Shown one piece after another: positions 1 through 9,591 of a stretch of 64,000 nucleotides of DNA. How positions within the stretch are numbered: position 1 is the first letter of the stretch; every line of letters begins with the position of its first letter. The translations under genes and the position numbers were made by a program. The notes below the pieces were generated by a model, which was given only the letters and a program-made list of their open reading frames with translations, was not told the origin of the DNA and did no database searches. Source of the stretch: Candidatus Nitrosopelagicus sp. (GTDB lineage: Archaea; Thermoproteota; Nitrososphaeria; Nitrososphaerales; Nitrosopumilaceae); the NCBI GenBank assembly GCA_028343215.1, contig JAOLYB010000003.1, positions 22,854-86,853 of the forward strand. The letters run 5' to 3'.

Positions 1-190
1 TACGGCCACAAACATAGAAAGACACATGCATGGCGTTTCATTTTTTGATTCTCCTAGTGTAAACTAGGCATTATCAAATTCAATTTTTAAAAAATTTACA
101 CAAGATACATTTTGTTTAAAATTAAAATAAAAAAAGATAGTAGTTACTCGATAATAGATTGTTAAGAAAATTAATTTAAAATTATTAGTC

Positions 191-385
191 TTAGTCTACT
201 TTTTTCACTTTTGTTGCGGCTGGGCCTTTTTCGGATTCACCAATTTCAAACTCAACTTTATCGCCGTCTCTAATCTGACCATTAACTTCTGTCTTGTGGA
301 CAAACAAGTCTTTGTCTTCATTTTCACGTTCGATAAAACCGAAGCCTTTAGTTTGGTTAAACCATTTTACGGTTCCTGTTTCCAT
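191..385 (-). CDS. Cold-shock domain protein (CspA-like)
   Basis: 64 aa, METGTVKWFNQTKGFGFIERENEDKDLFVH: canonical CSD RNP1/RNP2 motifs (KGFGFI, DLFVH). Confidence 0.93.
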   Translation of the reverse strand: METGTVKWFNQTKGFGFIERENEDKDLFVHKTEVNGQIRDGDKVEFEIGESEKGPAATKVKKVD

Positions 386-728
386 CTTGACCTGTTATAA
401 TCTACTGTCTATTTATATTTGATTTTTTAAATTAGCTATGACTAATAATATTTACAATAAATTAGGTAAAACTAACTAATTATTATACAAAAAGTTAGGA
501 AAACCTAAAAAAAATACACTTTATTAATCTATGAGTGTATGATAAGTTATGAAAATTAAAAAATTACTGGAAAAGACAAACGACATAGAAGTAATACAAG
601 CTTTGAAATGGAGTTTAGGAAATCAAATTGATTAGATGTAACTTATGTGTCATACCATGCTATCTGGTTACAATGATTATTCACAAGATAAATAATTGTA
701 ATTTTGAATCTAGTTCTTTATCTTGATT

Positions 729-1034
729 TTATGCATTAGGATTATTTTTCATAAAATCTCTTAATGCAATTTTTAAGGCAAGAGTTTCAATCTTTTGTGA
801 TTTTTGACCTGCTAGAAAGAAATCTGTGGAATCCGAATTTACCAGTATTGAACTTGCGCCATCTTCCATCTCAATTTTTGCGGTTGTACCGTGTTCTAAA
901 ATTTCAATCATTTCCATCAAATCTTCGTGTCTCAAGTAAAGAGTTTTTTCTTCATCGTCTGTAAATAACCATGTAATTCTGCATCCTTTTTCTCCTGGTA
1001 GGTAAGGTGTTTCTATTTTGAAATCTTCAGTCAT
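729..1034 (-). CDS. Hypothetical protein
   Basis: 101 aa ORF, plausible codon usage; no family recognised. Confidence 0.6.
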   Translation of the reverse strand: MTEDFKIETPYLPGEKGCRITWLFTDDEEKTLYLRHEDLMEMIEILEHGTTAKIEMEDGASSILVNSDSTDFFLAGQKSQKIETLALKIALRDFMKNNPNA

Positions 1035-1135
1035 AATAATTGATTATTTTATGAGTTGAAAAGTCTATTCAATTTGTTGTACCTAGTCTGTTTATTCTAA
1101 TCTCCAGACTTTAAAATAGTCGTGAATGAAATAAT

Positions 1136-1699
1136 ATGGAATTGGAAATATTACAATTAGCTGAAGAATATTATTACTATACATTTGCTATTGTCTTTGG
1201 AATCGGTCTTTTACAAGGTGCAATTCTTGCTCGAGGTATAAGAAGAAAGTTTCCCAAATTAAAAAAATATGCAAAAGGTGTATCAATAATTATTTTAATA
1301 TTATTTTCAATTAATGCTGCAGGAAATATTTCAAAATTTGCAGAACCATCTAAAGTTGAATTTACTGAGTTTGTAGTTCCTGAAACACCTGAAGCGGCAT
1401 TTCTTCTACTTATTGATGTACTTGGATTGAATGCAGGAATTATTGCTGTAACTGGAATATTCATTTCTATTACTTTGATACTGTTGTTTAGATTTGCGGA
1501 ATTGAATAGTATATCACGTTATTTCATTTTTACGATAAGTGTGATTGTTTTTATTATTGCAATGCTAGGTAGATTTACTGACTATGTTCCTAGTACCTTT
1601 CAAATAATTTTGTATGTTATGTATCAGCTAGGTATGACTCTTGGAATATTTGCTATAATGCGTAGACGTGAAAAAGATCCTTTGGATGATTTTGGTTAA
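1136..1699 (+). CDS. Multi-pass membrane protein, hypothetical
   Basis: 187 aa with several hydrophobic segments. Confidence 0.7.
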   Translation: MELEILQLAEEYYYYTFAIVFGIGLLQGAILARGIRRKFPKLKKYAKGVSIIILILFSINAAGNISKFAEPSKVEFTEFVVPETPEAAFLLLIDVLGLNAGIIAVTGIFISITLILLFRFAELNSISRYFIFTISVIVFIIAMLGRFTDYVPSTFQIILYVMYQLGMTLGIFAIMRRREKDPLDDFG

Positions 1700-1701
1700 T
1701 T

Positions 1702-2604
1702 TTATTTTTCTAAAAATACTTTGAGACCTGCACATCTGTTACGAATTGTTACTTCTGTAACACCTGATGCTTCTGAAATTTCTTTTTGAGTTTTATTTCC
1801 GCCTTCTGTGATACATGCAAGATATAATGCTGCAGCTGCTAATCCTGTTGGGTCTTTTCCTGCAACAACTCCAATTTTCTTTGCTTTTCTTAGAATCTCC
1901 ACTGCCTTTCTTTTTGTTTTTTCTCCTAATCCTGCAACACTTGCAATTCTTGGAATTCCGTTAATTGGGTCTGCAACTGGGACTTTCAAATCTAATTCTC
2001 TAAAAACCAACCTGTAACATCGTGCTACATCTTTTCTTCTAATGTTTATTCCGTCTGCAACGTTATCTAAAGTTCTAGGTGTTTCTGTGTCTCTACATGC
2101 AGCATAAACACATGCAGCGACTAATCCTTGAATTGAACGTCCTTTAACTAATTTTTTATCAATTGCTTTTCGGTAAATATACGCCGCTTTTTCAATGACT
2201 GCATCGGTTAATGATAATTTATCCTTTAGTTTATCCATTTCACTTAATGCTTGTCTTAAATTTTTATCAACAGATGAATGAGCTTGTGATCTGCTATCCC
2301 ATGTTCTAATTCTGTCAAATGATTGTTTCATTGCTGATGAAAGTGGTTTTCCTGTTGCATCTTTATTCACTGCCCCGATAACTGTAGATAATCCCATATC
2401 GTGCATTGTAATTGATGTTCCAGTTCCAGTTCTACTTTTGTCTACTCCATCGTTTGCAAACGATCTCCATTCTGGTCCACTTGCCTCGCTTCCTTCTGAT
2501 AAAACGATGCCACATGTTTTACAAACAATCTCTCCTGAATTATCATCAGTGATGAGTGTAGTTTTGTTACAAGAAGGACATCTCTGTTCGTTAGATGATT
2601 TCAA
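1702..2604 (-). CDS. tfb: Transcription initiation factor TFB (TFIIB homolog)
   Basis: N-terminal zinc ribbon CPSCNKTTLITDDNSGEIVCKTCG plus two cyclin-like repeats. Confidence 0.95.
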   Translation of the reverse strand: MKSSNEQRCPSCNKTTLITDDNSGEIVCKTCGIVLSEGSEASGPEWRSFANDGVDKSRTGTGTSITMHDMGLSTVIGAVNKDATGKPLSSAMKQSFDRIRTWDSRSQAHSSVDKNLRQALSEMDKLKDKLSLTDAVIEKAAYIYRKAIDKKLVKGRSIQGLVAACVYAACRDTETPRTLDNVADGINIRRKDVARCYRLVFRELDLKVPVADPINGIPRIASVAGLGEKTKRKAVEILRKAKKIGVVAGKDPTGLAAAALYLACITEGGNKTQKEISEASGVTEVTIRNRCAGLKVFLEK

Positions 2605-2743
2605 CTATTCTAATGCCATATTGAAGTTAATATGGCTTCACAACTAATCTTATGGTTAATTGTATGTCTTTATTCATGAAATCATTCTATATTCTTAGTC
2701 TAAACAGCGAAACTCTTTATTCACACTTGAAATTAGTTACAAC

Positions 2744-3343
2744 ATGACAACATCAAAAAAATCATCTGCAACAAAAAAACCAAAGGTTGTCGGTATTGAA
2801 GTTCTTAAAAAAAACGGTGTTGATGTGAATACACTTGTGAAACAACTTATCACAAACGCATCAGTTGAATTTACGGCGTATTACTACTTCACAAATCTTA
2901 GAATGCATGCCACTGGAATGGAAGGTGAAGGAATAAAGGGAATTATTGAAGATGCACGCCTTGAAGATCTAAGTCACTTTGAATCATGTATTGAGCGAAT
3001 ATTTCAGTTGGGTGGCAGTTTACCAAACGATGCACAAGCATTTATCAAAATGTCTGGGTGTGAATTTTTACAATTACCAAAAAATCCTACTGACATTAAG
3101 GCAATATTAGAAAAATGTCTAAAGGCTGAACAAGGTGCAATAGTAAACTGGGATAAAGTCTGTAAAATGACTCATGGAAAGGATCCTGCAACATATGATA
3201 TTGCAAAGGATATTCTTATGGAAGAAATTGAACATGAAAGTTGGTTCTTAGAATTATTATATGGACGACCTTCTGGACATATGCGACGAAAATTTTCTGG
3301 AGAACGTCCTCACACACAAAAACATTCTAGAGCATTAGGCTAA
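2744..3343 (+). CDS. Ferritin-like / Dps-family protein
   Basis: ASVEFTAYYYFTNLRMHATGMEGEGIKGIIEDARLEDLSHFESCIERI...ILMEEIEHESWFLELL: ferritin-like four-helix metal ligand pattern. Confidence 0.8.
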   Translation: MTTSKKSSATKKPKVVGIEVLKKNGVDVNTLVKQLITNASVEFTAYYYFTNLRMHATGMEGEGIKGIIEDARLEDLSHFESCIERIFQLGGSLPNDAQAFIKMSGCEFLQLPKNPTDIKAILEKCLKAEQGAIVNWDKVCKMTHGKDPATYDIAKDILMEEIEHESWFLELLYGRPSGHMRRKFSGERPHTQKHSRALG

Positions 3344-4851
3344 TCGTTTTTCAAAATTATTGAACCTGTGTTAATTTTTTTATCAACATCAAGCATACAA
3401 TATGCGTATTGTGTATTTTTCATTGATGGAAACATAATGCTATTTGGATCCTCGCTATGTCTTAAACCGATACCGTGACCAAGTTCATGCGTCATGATGT
3501 ATTGCACTGTGTCAACATGAAAAAGTTGAAAATTTCCGTCACAGCCGTATCCTCCTAATGCAACTTCTACTATTCCTTTTCCAAGATTTGCATGGCCTAG
3601 AACTCCTTCTCCCATATCTCTGACAACCCATGTTACCCAAAGATTTGCATTAGCTTTTGTTTTAGTTGTAGCAAAATTTATTTTCACTTTTTTTCCATCA
3701 TTTGCATTAAATTCCATATCTTCCCACATTTTGAATGAATTCACTAATGTACTCACATGATCTAATGGCAATGCTGCAGGTTGATCATTAACATAAATTT
3801 TGTATTCCAAATGGTATACATCATCTCTTAGTACATACTCTGGATTTGGAAATCCTTGATTTCCAATCTCAATTTGTTGATCATAATTCCACTTTACATA
3901 ATCTCTCATGAATTTTTTAATAACATCATTACTTGGATTTGGAAATTCAATGTATCTCTTATCTTTATTGACTATATTTTCAATTCTGTCTAAATACCTG
4001 GAAAATTCCCATTGGTTTCTCTCATGAATTTTTTCCTCCTCCTCTGATAATTCTCGCACCTCTGGCAAATCAACTATTAGTAAATTATTATCAATCAAAA
4101 AATTAATTCCCTTCAAAAATTCTTCATCAGGGATCTTATCTGTTGCCCACCATCCTGCAGTATTTTTAATCCATGCTGGAATTGGTTGAACTGATGATCC
4201 TGTTATAGTATTATCTGATGATTCAACATTAATGATTTTATTTTCTACAAGAAATTGTAATGACTTCAAAAATTCTTCATCAGGGATCTTATCTGTTGCC
4301 CACCATCCTGCAGTATTTTTAATCCATGCTGGAACTGTTTTTGGAATATTCAATGTAAATACTTCTGGTTTTTCAGCTTCATTATACAGATATTTTTTTA
4401 CATTTTTTGTTGCAAACTCGTAATAATTTTTTACAACATGATTCTCGGGTGACAATTCATGGGCTTGTTCAAAATATTCTAATGCTTGCTTGTATTCTCC
4501 ATAATTTCCAAAACCCACTCCCAATCCAATCAGTGCTGTAATGTTCTCAGGTTCTTGTTGATTTACCTTGTAAAATTCTAATATTGAAGCCTTATGTCTC
4601 TCAAGATTTTCTAATGCAATTGCTTTCATCAGTGATGTTTTTGTATTTGTTGGTACAATTTCTAAAATTTTATCATACAGTTCTATGGCTTCGTGATATT
4701 CTCCACTCATAAAATGTTCATTTGCTTTTTTGTATAGATTTGGAACATCTTTTATTCCTTCAGCAAATACGTCGTTAATACTAGGACATAAAAATAACAC
4801 AAAAACCGCTGATACGATTAATGAATACTCTCCAACTTTTCTCTTTTTCAT
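3340..4851 (-). CDS. Secreted TPR protein with two NAGWW-type repeats and a C-terminal matrixin-like metalloprotease domain
   Basis: Signal peptide; TPR region; two copies of IPAWIKNTAGWWATDKIPDEEFLK; zinc protease motif HELGHGIGLRH followed by SIMFPSM Met-turn. Confidence 0.85.
   Translation of the reverse strand: MKKRKVGEYSLIVSAVFVLFLCPSINDVFAEGIKDVPNLYKKANEHFMSGEYHEAIELYDKILEIVPTNTKTSLMKAIALENLERHKASILEFYKVNQQEPENITALIGLGVGFGNYGEYKQALEYFEQAHELSPENHVVKNYYEFATKNVKKYLYNEAEKPEVFTLNIPKTVPAWIKNTAGWWATDKIPDEEFLKSLQFLVENKIINVESSDNTITGSSVQPIPAWIKNTAGWWATDKIPDEEFLKGINFLIDNNLLIVDLPEVRELSEEEEKIHERNQWEFSRYLDRIENIVNKDKRYIEFPNPSNDVIKKFMRDYVKWNYDQQIEIGNQGFPNPEYVLRDDVYHLEYKIYVNDQPAALPLDHVSTLVNSFKMWEDMEFNANDGKKVKINFATTKTKANANLWVTWVVRDMGEGVLGHANLGKGIVEVALGGYGCDGNFQLFHVDTVQYIMTHELGHGIGLRHSEDPNSIMFPSMKNTQYAYCMLDVDKKINTGSIILKND
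4111..4181. repeat. 71-bp exact direct repeat, copy 1
   Basis: cttcaaaaattcttcatcagggatcttatctgttgcccaccatcctgcagtatttttaatccatgctggaa, identical to 4264-4334. Confidence 0.95.
4264..4334. repeat. 71-bp exact direct repeat, copy 2
   Basis: Identical to 4111-4181; encodes the NAGWW module. Confidence 0.95.
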
Positions 4852-4910
4852 ACAAATTTGTTCTATTTTTCAAAATTAAATGATTCTACAAAATGAACTT
4901 TATACTAGAT

Positions 4911-5912
4911 TCAAGATAAAATCACATCGCCTACGAATATTTTCTTTATTTCTTTTCTAGTTTTTAGTTTTAATGCTCCATCGTTATCTATTCCCTGTGA
5001 TATTCCAGAAATTTTTCCATTTTCTGTATTTATTGTGATCTTTTTACCAATTCCTGCTGCCTTTTTCATCCATTCTCTAATTATTTTAGTTTTTTCTCCA
5101 TTATCTAATTGTGATAGATTTTTTTCTAATTGTAATAGAAATTCTTTGAGAAGTAATTTTGGAGGTGTTTTATCATCTTTTTTTCGGAGTGAATTAACTC
5201 CATAAAAATTTGGAGTCTTTGATAATTTCTTTTCTAATTTTTTTACATCTATATCAAAATTAATCCCAACCCCTAGAATTAGATAATCAATACTGTTTGC
5301 TTGAAATGAGGCATCAACTAGAATTCCTGCAACTTTTTTCCCGTTCATTGTAATATCATTTGGCCATTTTACTTGTGTTTCTATTCCTAAAATTGATTTA
5401 ATTGATTTTGATAACGCAACTGCTGATAGAATTGGAATTAATGTTGAACTTGAGACATCAAATTTTGGATGAATGATTAGTGAGAATGAAATCCCACCTT
5501 TTGGTGATGTCCACTTTCTATTCAATCGCCCTCTGCCTGATGTTTGTTTTTCAGCTATAATTATTGCCCCGTTTTCTTTTTCATCCGATGCAATTTGCTG
5601 TGCAAAATTTTGTGTTGAATCAATTTCTTCAAAATAATGAACTCTTTTCCCAATTACTTTGGTTTTAAGATTTGTTGTAATTTCCCACGGTAACAGTTTT
5701 TCTGTATCCTTCACTAATCTATATCCTAATTTTTGTTTTGACTCGATTTTGTAACCTAGCGTTTTGATTTTTTTAATATGTTTCCAAACTGCTACTCTAC
5801 TAATTTTTAAAACATCGCTAAGATCTTGACCTGATAGATATTCTGAATCATGTGTTTGAAAAAAAGATAGTACCTTCACTAATCCTACATTATCAAAAGA
5901 TGTGTATGACAT
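4911..5912 (-). CDS. birA: Biotin--[acetyl-CoA-carboxylase] ligase with N-terminal HTH (BirA)
   Basis: HTH N-terminus plus SGRGRLNRKWTSPKGGISFSLI and KWPNDI, GVGINFD motifs. Confidence 0.93.
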   Translation of the reverse strand: MSYTSFDNVGLVKVLSFFQTHDSEYLSGQDLSDVLKISRVAVWKHIKKIKTLGYKIESKQKLGYRLVKDTEKLLPWEITTNLKTKVIGKRVHYFEEIDSTQNFAQQIASDEKENGAIIIAEKQTSGRGRLNRKWTSPKGGISFSLIIHPKFDVSSSTLIPILSAVALSKSIKSILGIETQVKWPNDITMNGKKVAGILVDASFQANSIDYLILGVGINFDIDVKKLEKKLSKTPNFYGVNSLRKKDDKTPPKLLLKEFLLQLEKNLSQLDNGEKTKIIREWMKKAAGIGKKITINTENGKISGISQGIDNDGALKLKTRKEIKKIFVGDVILS

Positions 5913-6427
5913 TAGAAGCCTATGTCGATATCAAATCCGCCATCATCTCCTGTGTCGGATCCACTCATATCATCTGTATCATTGCCCGTTGCCCCCATAT
6001 CCTCTGCTGGAATAAAACTTCCCATACTCGCTCCAATCATACTAAACATCATACTAAACATCATCATATCGATAATTCCAAACATCATCATTGATGGCAA
6101 AAATGATTTGTCTTCTTTTAGCTTTTGTTCTAATTCTTGCTTATTTCCTGATTTGTAAGTATTTTCTAATTGATTCCATTTCTCTTGTAAGATTTTTAAT
6201 TGATATTCAAATTCTCTGTAACCTTCTTCCGTTGGGTTAATTTCAATTTTTGTACCGAGCCAACTCTTTTTTTCATCAACTTTGATGAATCCTGCCTTTT
6301 CTAATTTCTGTAAAATTGATTCTAAATCTTTTGGTTCGACATTTGACTCTTGAGAAATTTTATCAAATTTGGATATACCTCTGCTAATAATTCCTAGAAC
6401 CACTGTCTCTTTATTTTCATCATCCAT
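5912..6427 (-). CDS. Winged-helix-like protein with Met-rich hydrophobic segment and acidic tail
   Basis: N-terminal wHTH-like region; MMMFGIIDMMMFSMMFSMIGASMG; Asp/Gly-rich C-terminus; overlaps birA start by one nt. Confidence 0.7.
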   Translation of the reverse strand: MDDENKETVVLGIISRGISKFDKISQESNVEPKDLESILQKLEKAGFIKVDEKKSWLGTKIEINPTEEGYREFEYQLKILQEKWNQLENTYKSGNKQELEQKLKEDKSFLPSMMMFGIIDMMMFSMMFSMIGASMGSFIPAEDMGATGNDTDDMSGSDTGDDGGFDIDIGF

Positions 6428-6508
6428 GATACCTTACCTTACGTTTTCTTTTTAAAATATTGCCTAAAAATGTAGTTGAATTTTATATTATGAAGACATA
6501 GCACGTTT

Positions 6509-7231
6509 GTGAGTGAAACAAAGATTATTCCGATATTTCCTTTAGATTTGGTATTATTTCCTAACCAAGATCTTCCTTTGAGAATTTTTGAACCTAGATA
6601 CAAGCAGATGATAGATGATTGTATGTTAGGCGAGAAAGAATTTGGAGTTTGTCTAGGACATGATAGTGCAACTCTGTCTAATTGGCAAGCACCATATGAT
6701 ATTGGAACTCTTGCAAAAATAGTTGATTGTAAAGATGTGGATTCTACAAGCGGTCATCTATTTGTAAATGTTAGGGGTCGTAGAAAATTCAGAATTATTC
6801 GTTTAATTTCTCCATCACTCAAAAAAACTGATGATTATGATCCTTTCACTATGGAAGGTGCAAAAACAGTAGAAAAACTACATCATAATGATGGCGTTGA
6901 AAAGAAAATGTACATTCAGGCTGAAATCGAAATGGTGTCTGAAATAGATGAATCCATTTCTCTAAATGATTGGGAAAATTTAGTAGATTTATGGAAAAAT
7001 AAAATTAAAAAAACTAATGGTAATCTTGATTTAACATCCCATCAACTAGATCATGTTTTGGAACAATATTATCTAAAAACTGAAACACCTACTATGGAGT
7101 ATGTCCATTCCCTATGTGCTCTAGCGTCTCAAACTCCATTAGATCTACAACCAATTCTGGAATGTACGAATTTGGAGCAATTACTAGAAAGAACTACCAA
7201 ACTACTGGAATCTGATATAAACCACGAATAG
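6509..7231 (+). CDS. Lon N-terminal (LON substrate-binding) domain protein
   Basis: IPIFPLDLVLFPNQDLPLRIFEPRYKQMIDDC...FGVCL: LON domain; no ATPase or protease domain. Confidence 0.88.
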   Translation: MSETKIIPIFPLDLVLFPNQDLPLRIFEPRYKQMIDDCMLGEKEFGVCLGHDSATLSNWQAPYDIGTLAKIVDCKDVDSTSGHLFVNVRGRRKFRIIRLISPSLKKTDDYDPFTMEGAKTVEKLHHNDGVEKKMYIQAEIEMVSEIDESISLNDWENLVDLWKNKIKKTNGNLDLTSHQLDHVLEQYYLKTETPTMEYVHSLCALASQTPLDLQPILECTNLEQLLERTTKLLESDINHE

Positions 7232-7290
7232 TTTCAAACCTAAAGTTCATAAACGATGAAAAACTATGAGCTAAAATTCGGAAACACAAC

Positions 7291-9003
7291 ATGGAAAAAT
7301 TTGGAACTTTAGAATTTGTATTGGATCGTTATTCTGGAACTTGGTGCTGGAAAATTTCTGGAAATCGTGCTGTAAATATGGCATCAAAACTAATTCCACG
7401 TGGGTGGTATGGTGACAAACCTGACGAAGTCATTGTTTCTGATAATGACGAAAATATTAAAAAATTAAAAATGATTAATGATCGTTACTCATTTGAAATT
7501 CTTTCAAATTCTGTATGGAAGAGAAAAATTGCACCATTAATAATCAAAAAAACAAGAGTACCGAAAATTGAGAAATTACAACAGGCTACTCCTAGTAAAC
7601 AGTTCAAAGGAAATTTACTAGACTTTCAAAGAGAAGGTCTGGATTTCTTAATCAAATCAAGCGGTAATGCACTACTCGCAGATGAAATGGGTCTTGGAAA
7701 AACTGTACAAACACTTGCATATCTCTCAAAAGAAAAAAATTCATTTCCGGCATTAATTGTTGCACCACTTGTAACTTTGACAAATTGGCAAAGGGAAATT
7801 GAAAAATTTCTAAAGAAAAAAGGTAAAAATGGAAAAGTCATTGATGATGAATCTCCTACTAGTACGATGATTCGAAATGGAAAAAATGCAGATATTGGAG
7901 AATATGATTTCTATATCATTAATTATGAATTGCTTTCTAAACGATTACCTGATTTACTAAAACTTGGAATTCGTTCTGTTGTATGTGATGAGGTTCAACA
8001 TTTAAGATCTAAAACGACACAAAAATATGCTGCTGTAAAGGCGCTTGCAACTGATGAGGGTGTCAAATATAGAGTTGGATTATCTGGAACGCCAATTTAC
8101 AATCGTGGTTCTGAAATTTGGCCTATTGTTGATATTTTAAAACCTGGTCTTCTTGGAAGTTTCAAAGAGTTTTGTGAATATTTCTGTTATGTAAACGAAA
8201 AAGGCAAAGCTATAGTCCTTGAAAATAAACGTGACACATTACGCAATCAATTGACAAAACATGTCATGCTGAGACGAAAAAAATCAGATGTTCTTAAAGA
8301 ATTAAAAGCTAAGGTGCGATATTCTTCGCCTGTTCAAGCAGATGAAAAATTCTACAAATCTGAATTACAAAAAATTTGGAAAAAACTTGAAGAAGAACAA
8401 AAATATGCCGAATCTGCATTTGATAAATCTGCATCTTATCATCGTGCAATAGAAAGTGAACGACAGGCTGCAGGTCTTGCAAAATTGAAACATGTAACTA
8501 ATTTTGTAAATGATATTATGGAAATTGAAGAAAGTGTTGTAGTATTTTGCCATCACAAAGCAATTCATAATTTATTACATCAAAGCTTGGCAGATTATAA
8601 TCCGGCATCAATTATTGGTGGTCAAACCGATGTTATCCGTCAACGTGAAATTGATAGATTTCAAAAAGGACAAACAAAACTAATGATTGCAGGTTTGAGA
8701 GCAGGAAATGTAGGAATTAATCTTACAAATGCAAAATATGTGATATTTGCAGAATTAGACTGGAGTCCTGCAATTCACCGTCAGGCAGAAGATCGACTAC
8801 ACAGAATTGGTCAGAAAAATACTGTCTTTGCATATTATTTGGTTGGAAAAGGAACACTCGATGAACATGTTGCAGAAATTCTAACCGATAAAGAATTTGA
8901 AATTGATTCCATACTGGATAAACAAGGTGAATCCTTTGAAAATAAAGAAAAGGCAAAGATGATTCTTGCTCAAATCCATGATAAACTCGGAGCAAAATTA
9001 TAA
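7291..9003 (+). CDS. SNF2-family DEAD/H-type helicase (SMARCAL1-like)
   Basis: LLADEMGLGKTVQTLAYL, DEVQHLRS, LSGTPIYNR, HRIGQKNTVFAYYLVGKGTLDE. Confidence 0.93.
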   Translation: MEKFGTLEFVLDRYSGTWCWKISGNRAVNMASKLIPRGWYGDKPDEVIVSDNDENIKKLKMINDRYSFEILSNSVWKRKIAPLIIKKTRVPKIEKLQQATPSKQFKGNLLDFQREGLDFLIKSSGNALLADEMGLGKTVQTLAYLSKEKNSFPALIVAPLVTLTNWQREIEKFLKKKGKNGKVIDDESPTSTMIRNGKNADIGEYDFYIINYELLSKRLPDLLKLGIRSVVCDEVQHLRSKTTQKYAAVKALATDEGVKYRVGLSGTPIYNRGSEIWPIVDILKPGLLGSFKEFCEYFCYVNEKGKAIVLENKRDTLRNQLTKHVMLRRKKSDVLKELKAKVRYSSPVQADEKFYKSELQKIWKKLEEEQKYAESAFDKSASYHRAIESERQAAGLAKLKHVTNFVNDIMEIEESVVVFCHHKAIHNLLHQSLADYNPASIIGGQTDVIRQREIDRFQKGQTKLMIAGLRAGNVGINLTNAKYVIFAELDWSPAIHRQAEDRLHRIGQKNTVFAYYLVGKGTLDEHVAEILTDKEFEIDSILDKQGESFENKEKAKMILAQIHDKLGAKL

Positions 9004-9040
9004 CATCAATATTTTTTAATCAAAAATCATTAGAGTAATC

Positions 9041-9295
9041 ATGGATTTTATGTTAGAAGAGGAGATGCTTGATTTGTTAACATATTGTCTACAAAATCCA
9101 ACATCAGATCAATTGGAATCAAAAAAATCTCGATTCAAAGAGATTGGAAAAGAACTTTTTGATGATGGTGGTGTTGATGCAATGGAGAATTTTTTCTTTG
9201 TAGTAGATAATCGCATACAAGCTGAAATTGGAAAATCTCCAAAACCTTTCCGTTCTTTATGGAATGGAATATCTGACGAATGGAGCCATCCCTAG
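9041..9295 (+). CDS. Hypothetical protein
   Basis: 84 aa ORF following the SNF2 gene. Confidence 0.6.
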   Translation: MDFMLEEEMLDLLTYCLQNPTSDQLESKKSRFKEIGKELFDDGGVDAMENFFFVVDNRIQAEIGKSPKPFRSLWNGISDEWSHP

Positions 9296-9329
9296 GAAAA
9301 TTCTTCAAAAAAGATTATTTGATGTTCAG

Positions 9330-9527
9330 TTATGCTTTGCCAATTCTGAACATCGATATGCCGCATGTTGGGCATGTACCTTTTGTTGCTGGTTTACCGT
9401 TTTTCATGGTTACAGCTTGGGTACCATTCATTTCTCTTTTGTCTCTGCATTTTACACAGTAACCTATTACCATGTCCAATAAACTGCTTTCTCTTATTAG
9501 CAAAAACCTGTTAAATTTTTTCAACAC
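9330..9527 (-). CDS. DUF5679-like small zinc protein
   Basis: YCVKCRDKREMNGTQAVTMKNGKPATKGTCPTCGISMFRIGKA; likely starts at an internal Met. Confidence 0.75.
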   Translation of the reverse strand: MLKKFNRFLLIRESSLLDMVIGYCVKCRDKREMNGTQAVTMKNGKPATKGTCPTCGISMFRIGKA

Positions 9528-9591
9528 TTTTGGTTATTTTATGATGTAAATTTCACACCTAAATTCAACAGTTTACATTATATCTAATTCG

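Noticed and set aside
1-190. Possible RNA gene or gene end at the window start
   Set aside because: AT-rich, no cloverleaf or conserved RNA structure recognised; mostly intergenic.
549-635. 28-aa ORF MKIKKLLEKTNDIEVIQALKWSLGNQID
   Set aside because: Too short and without motif or context support.
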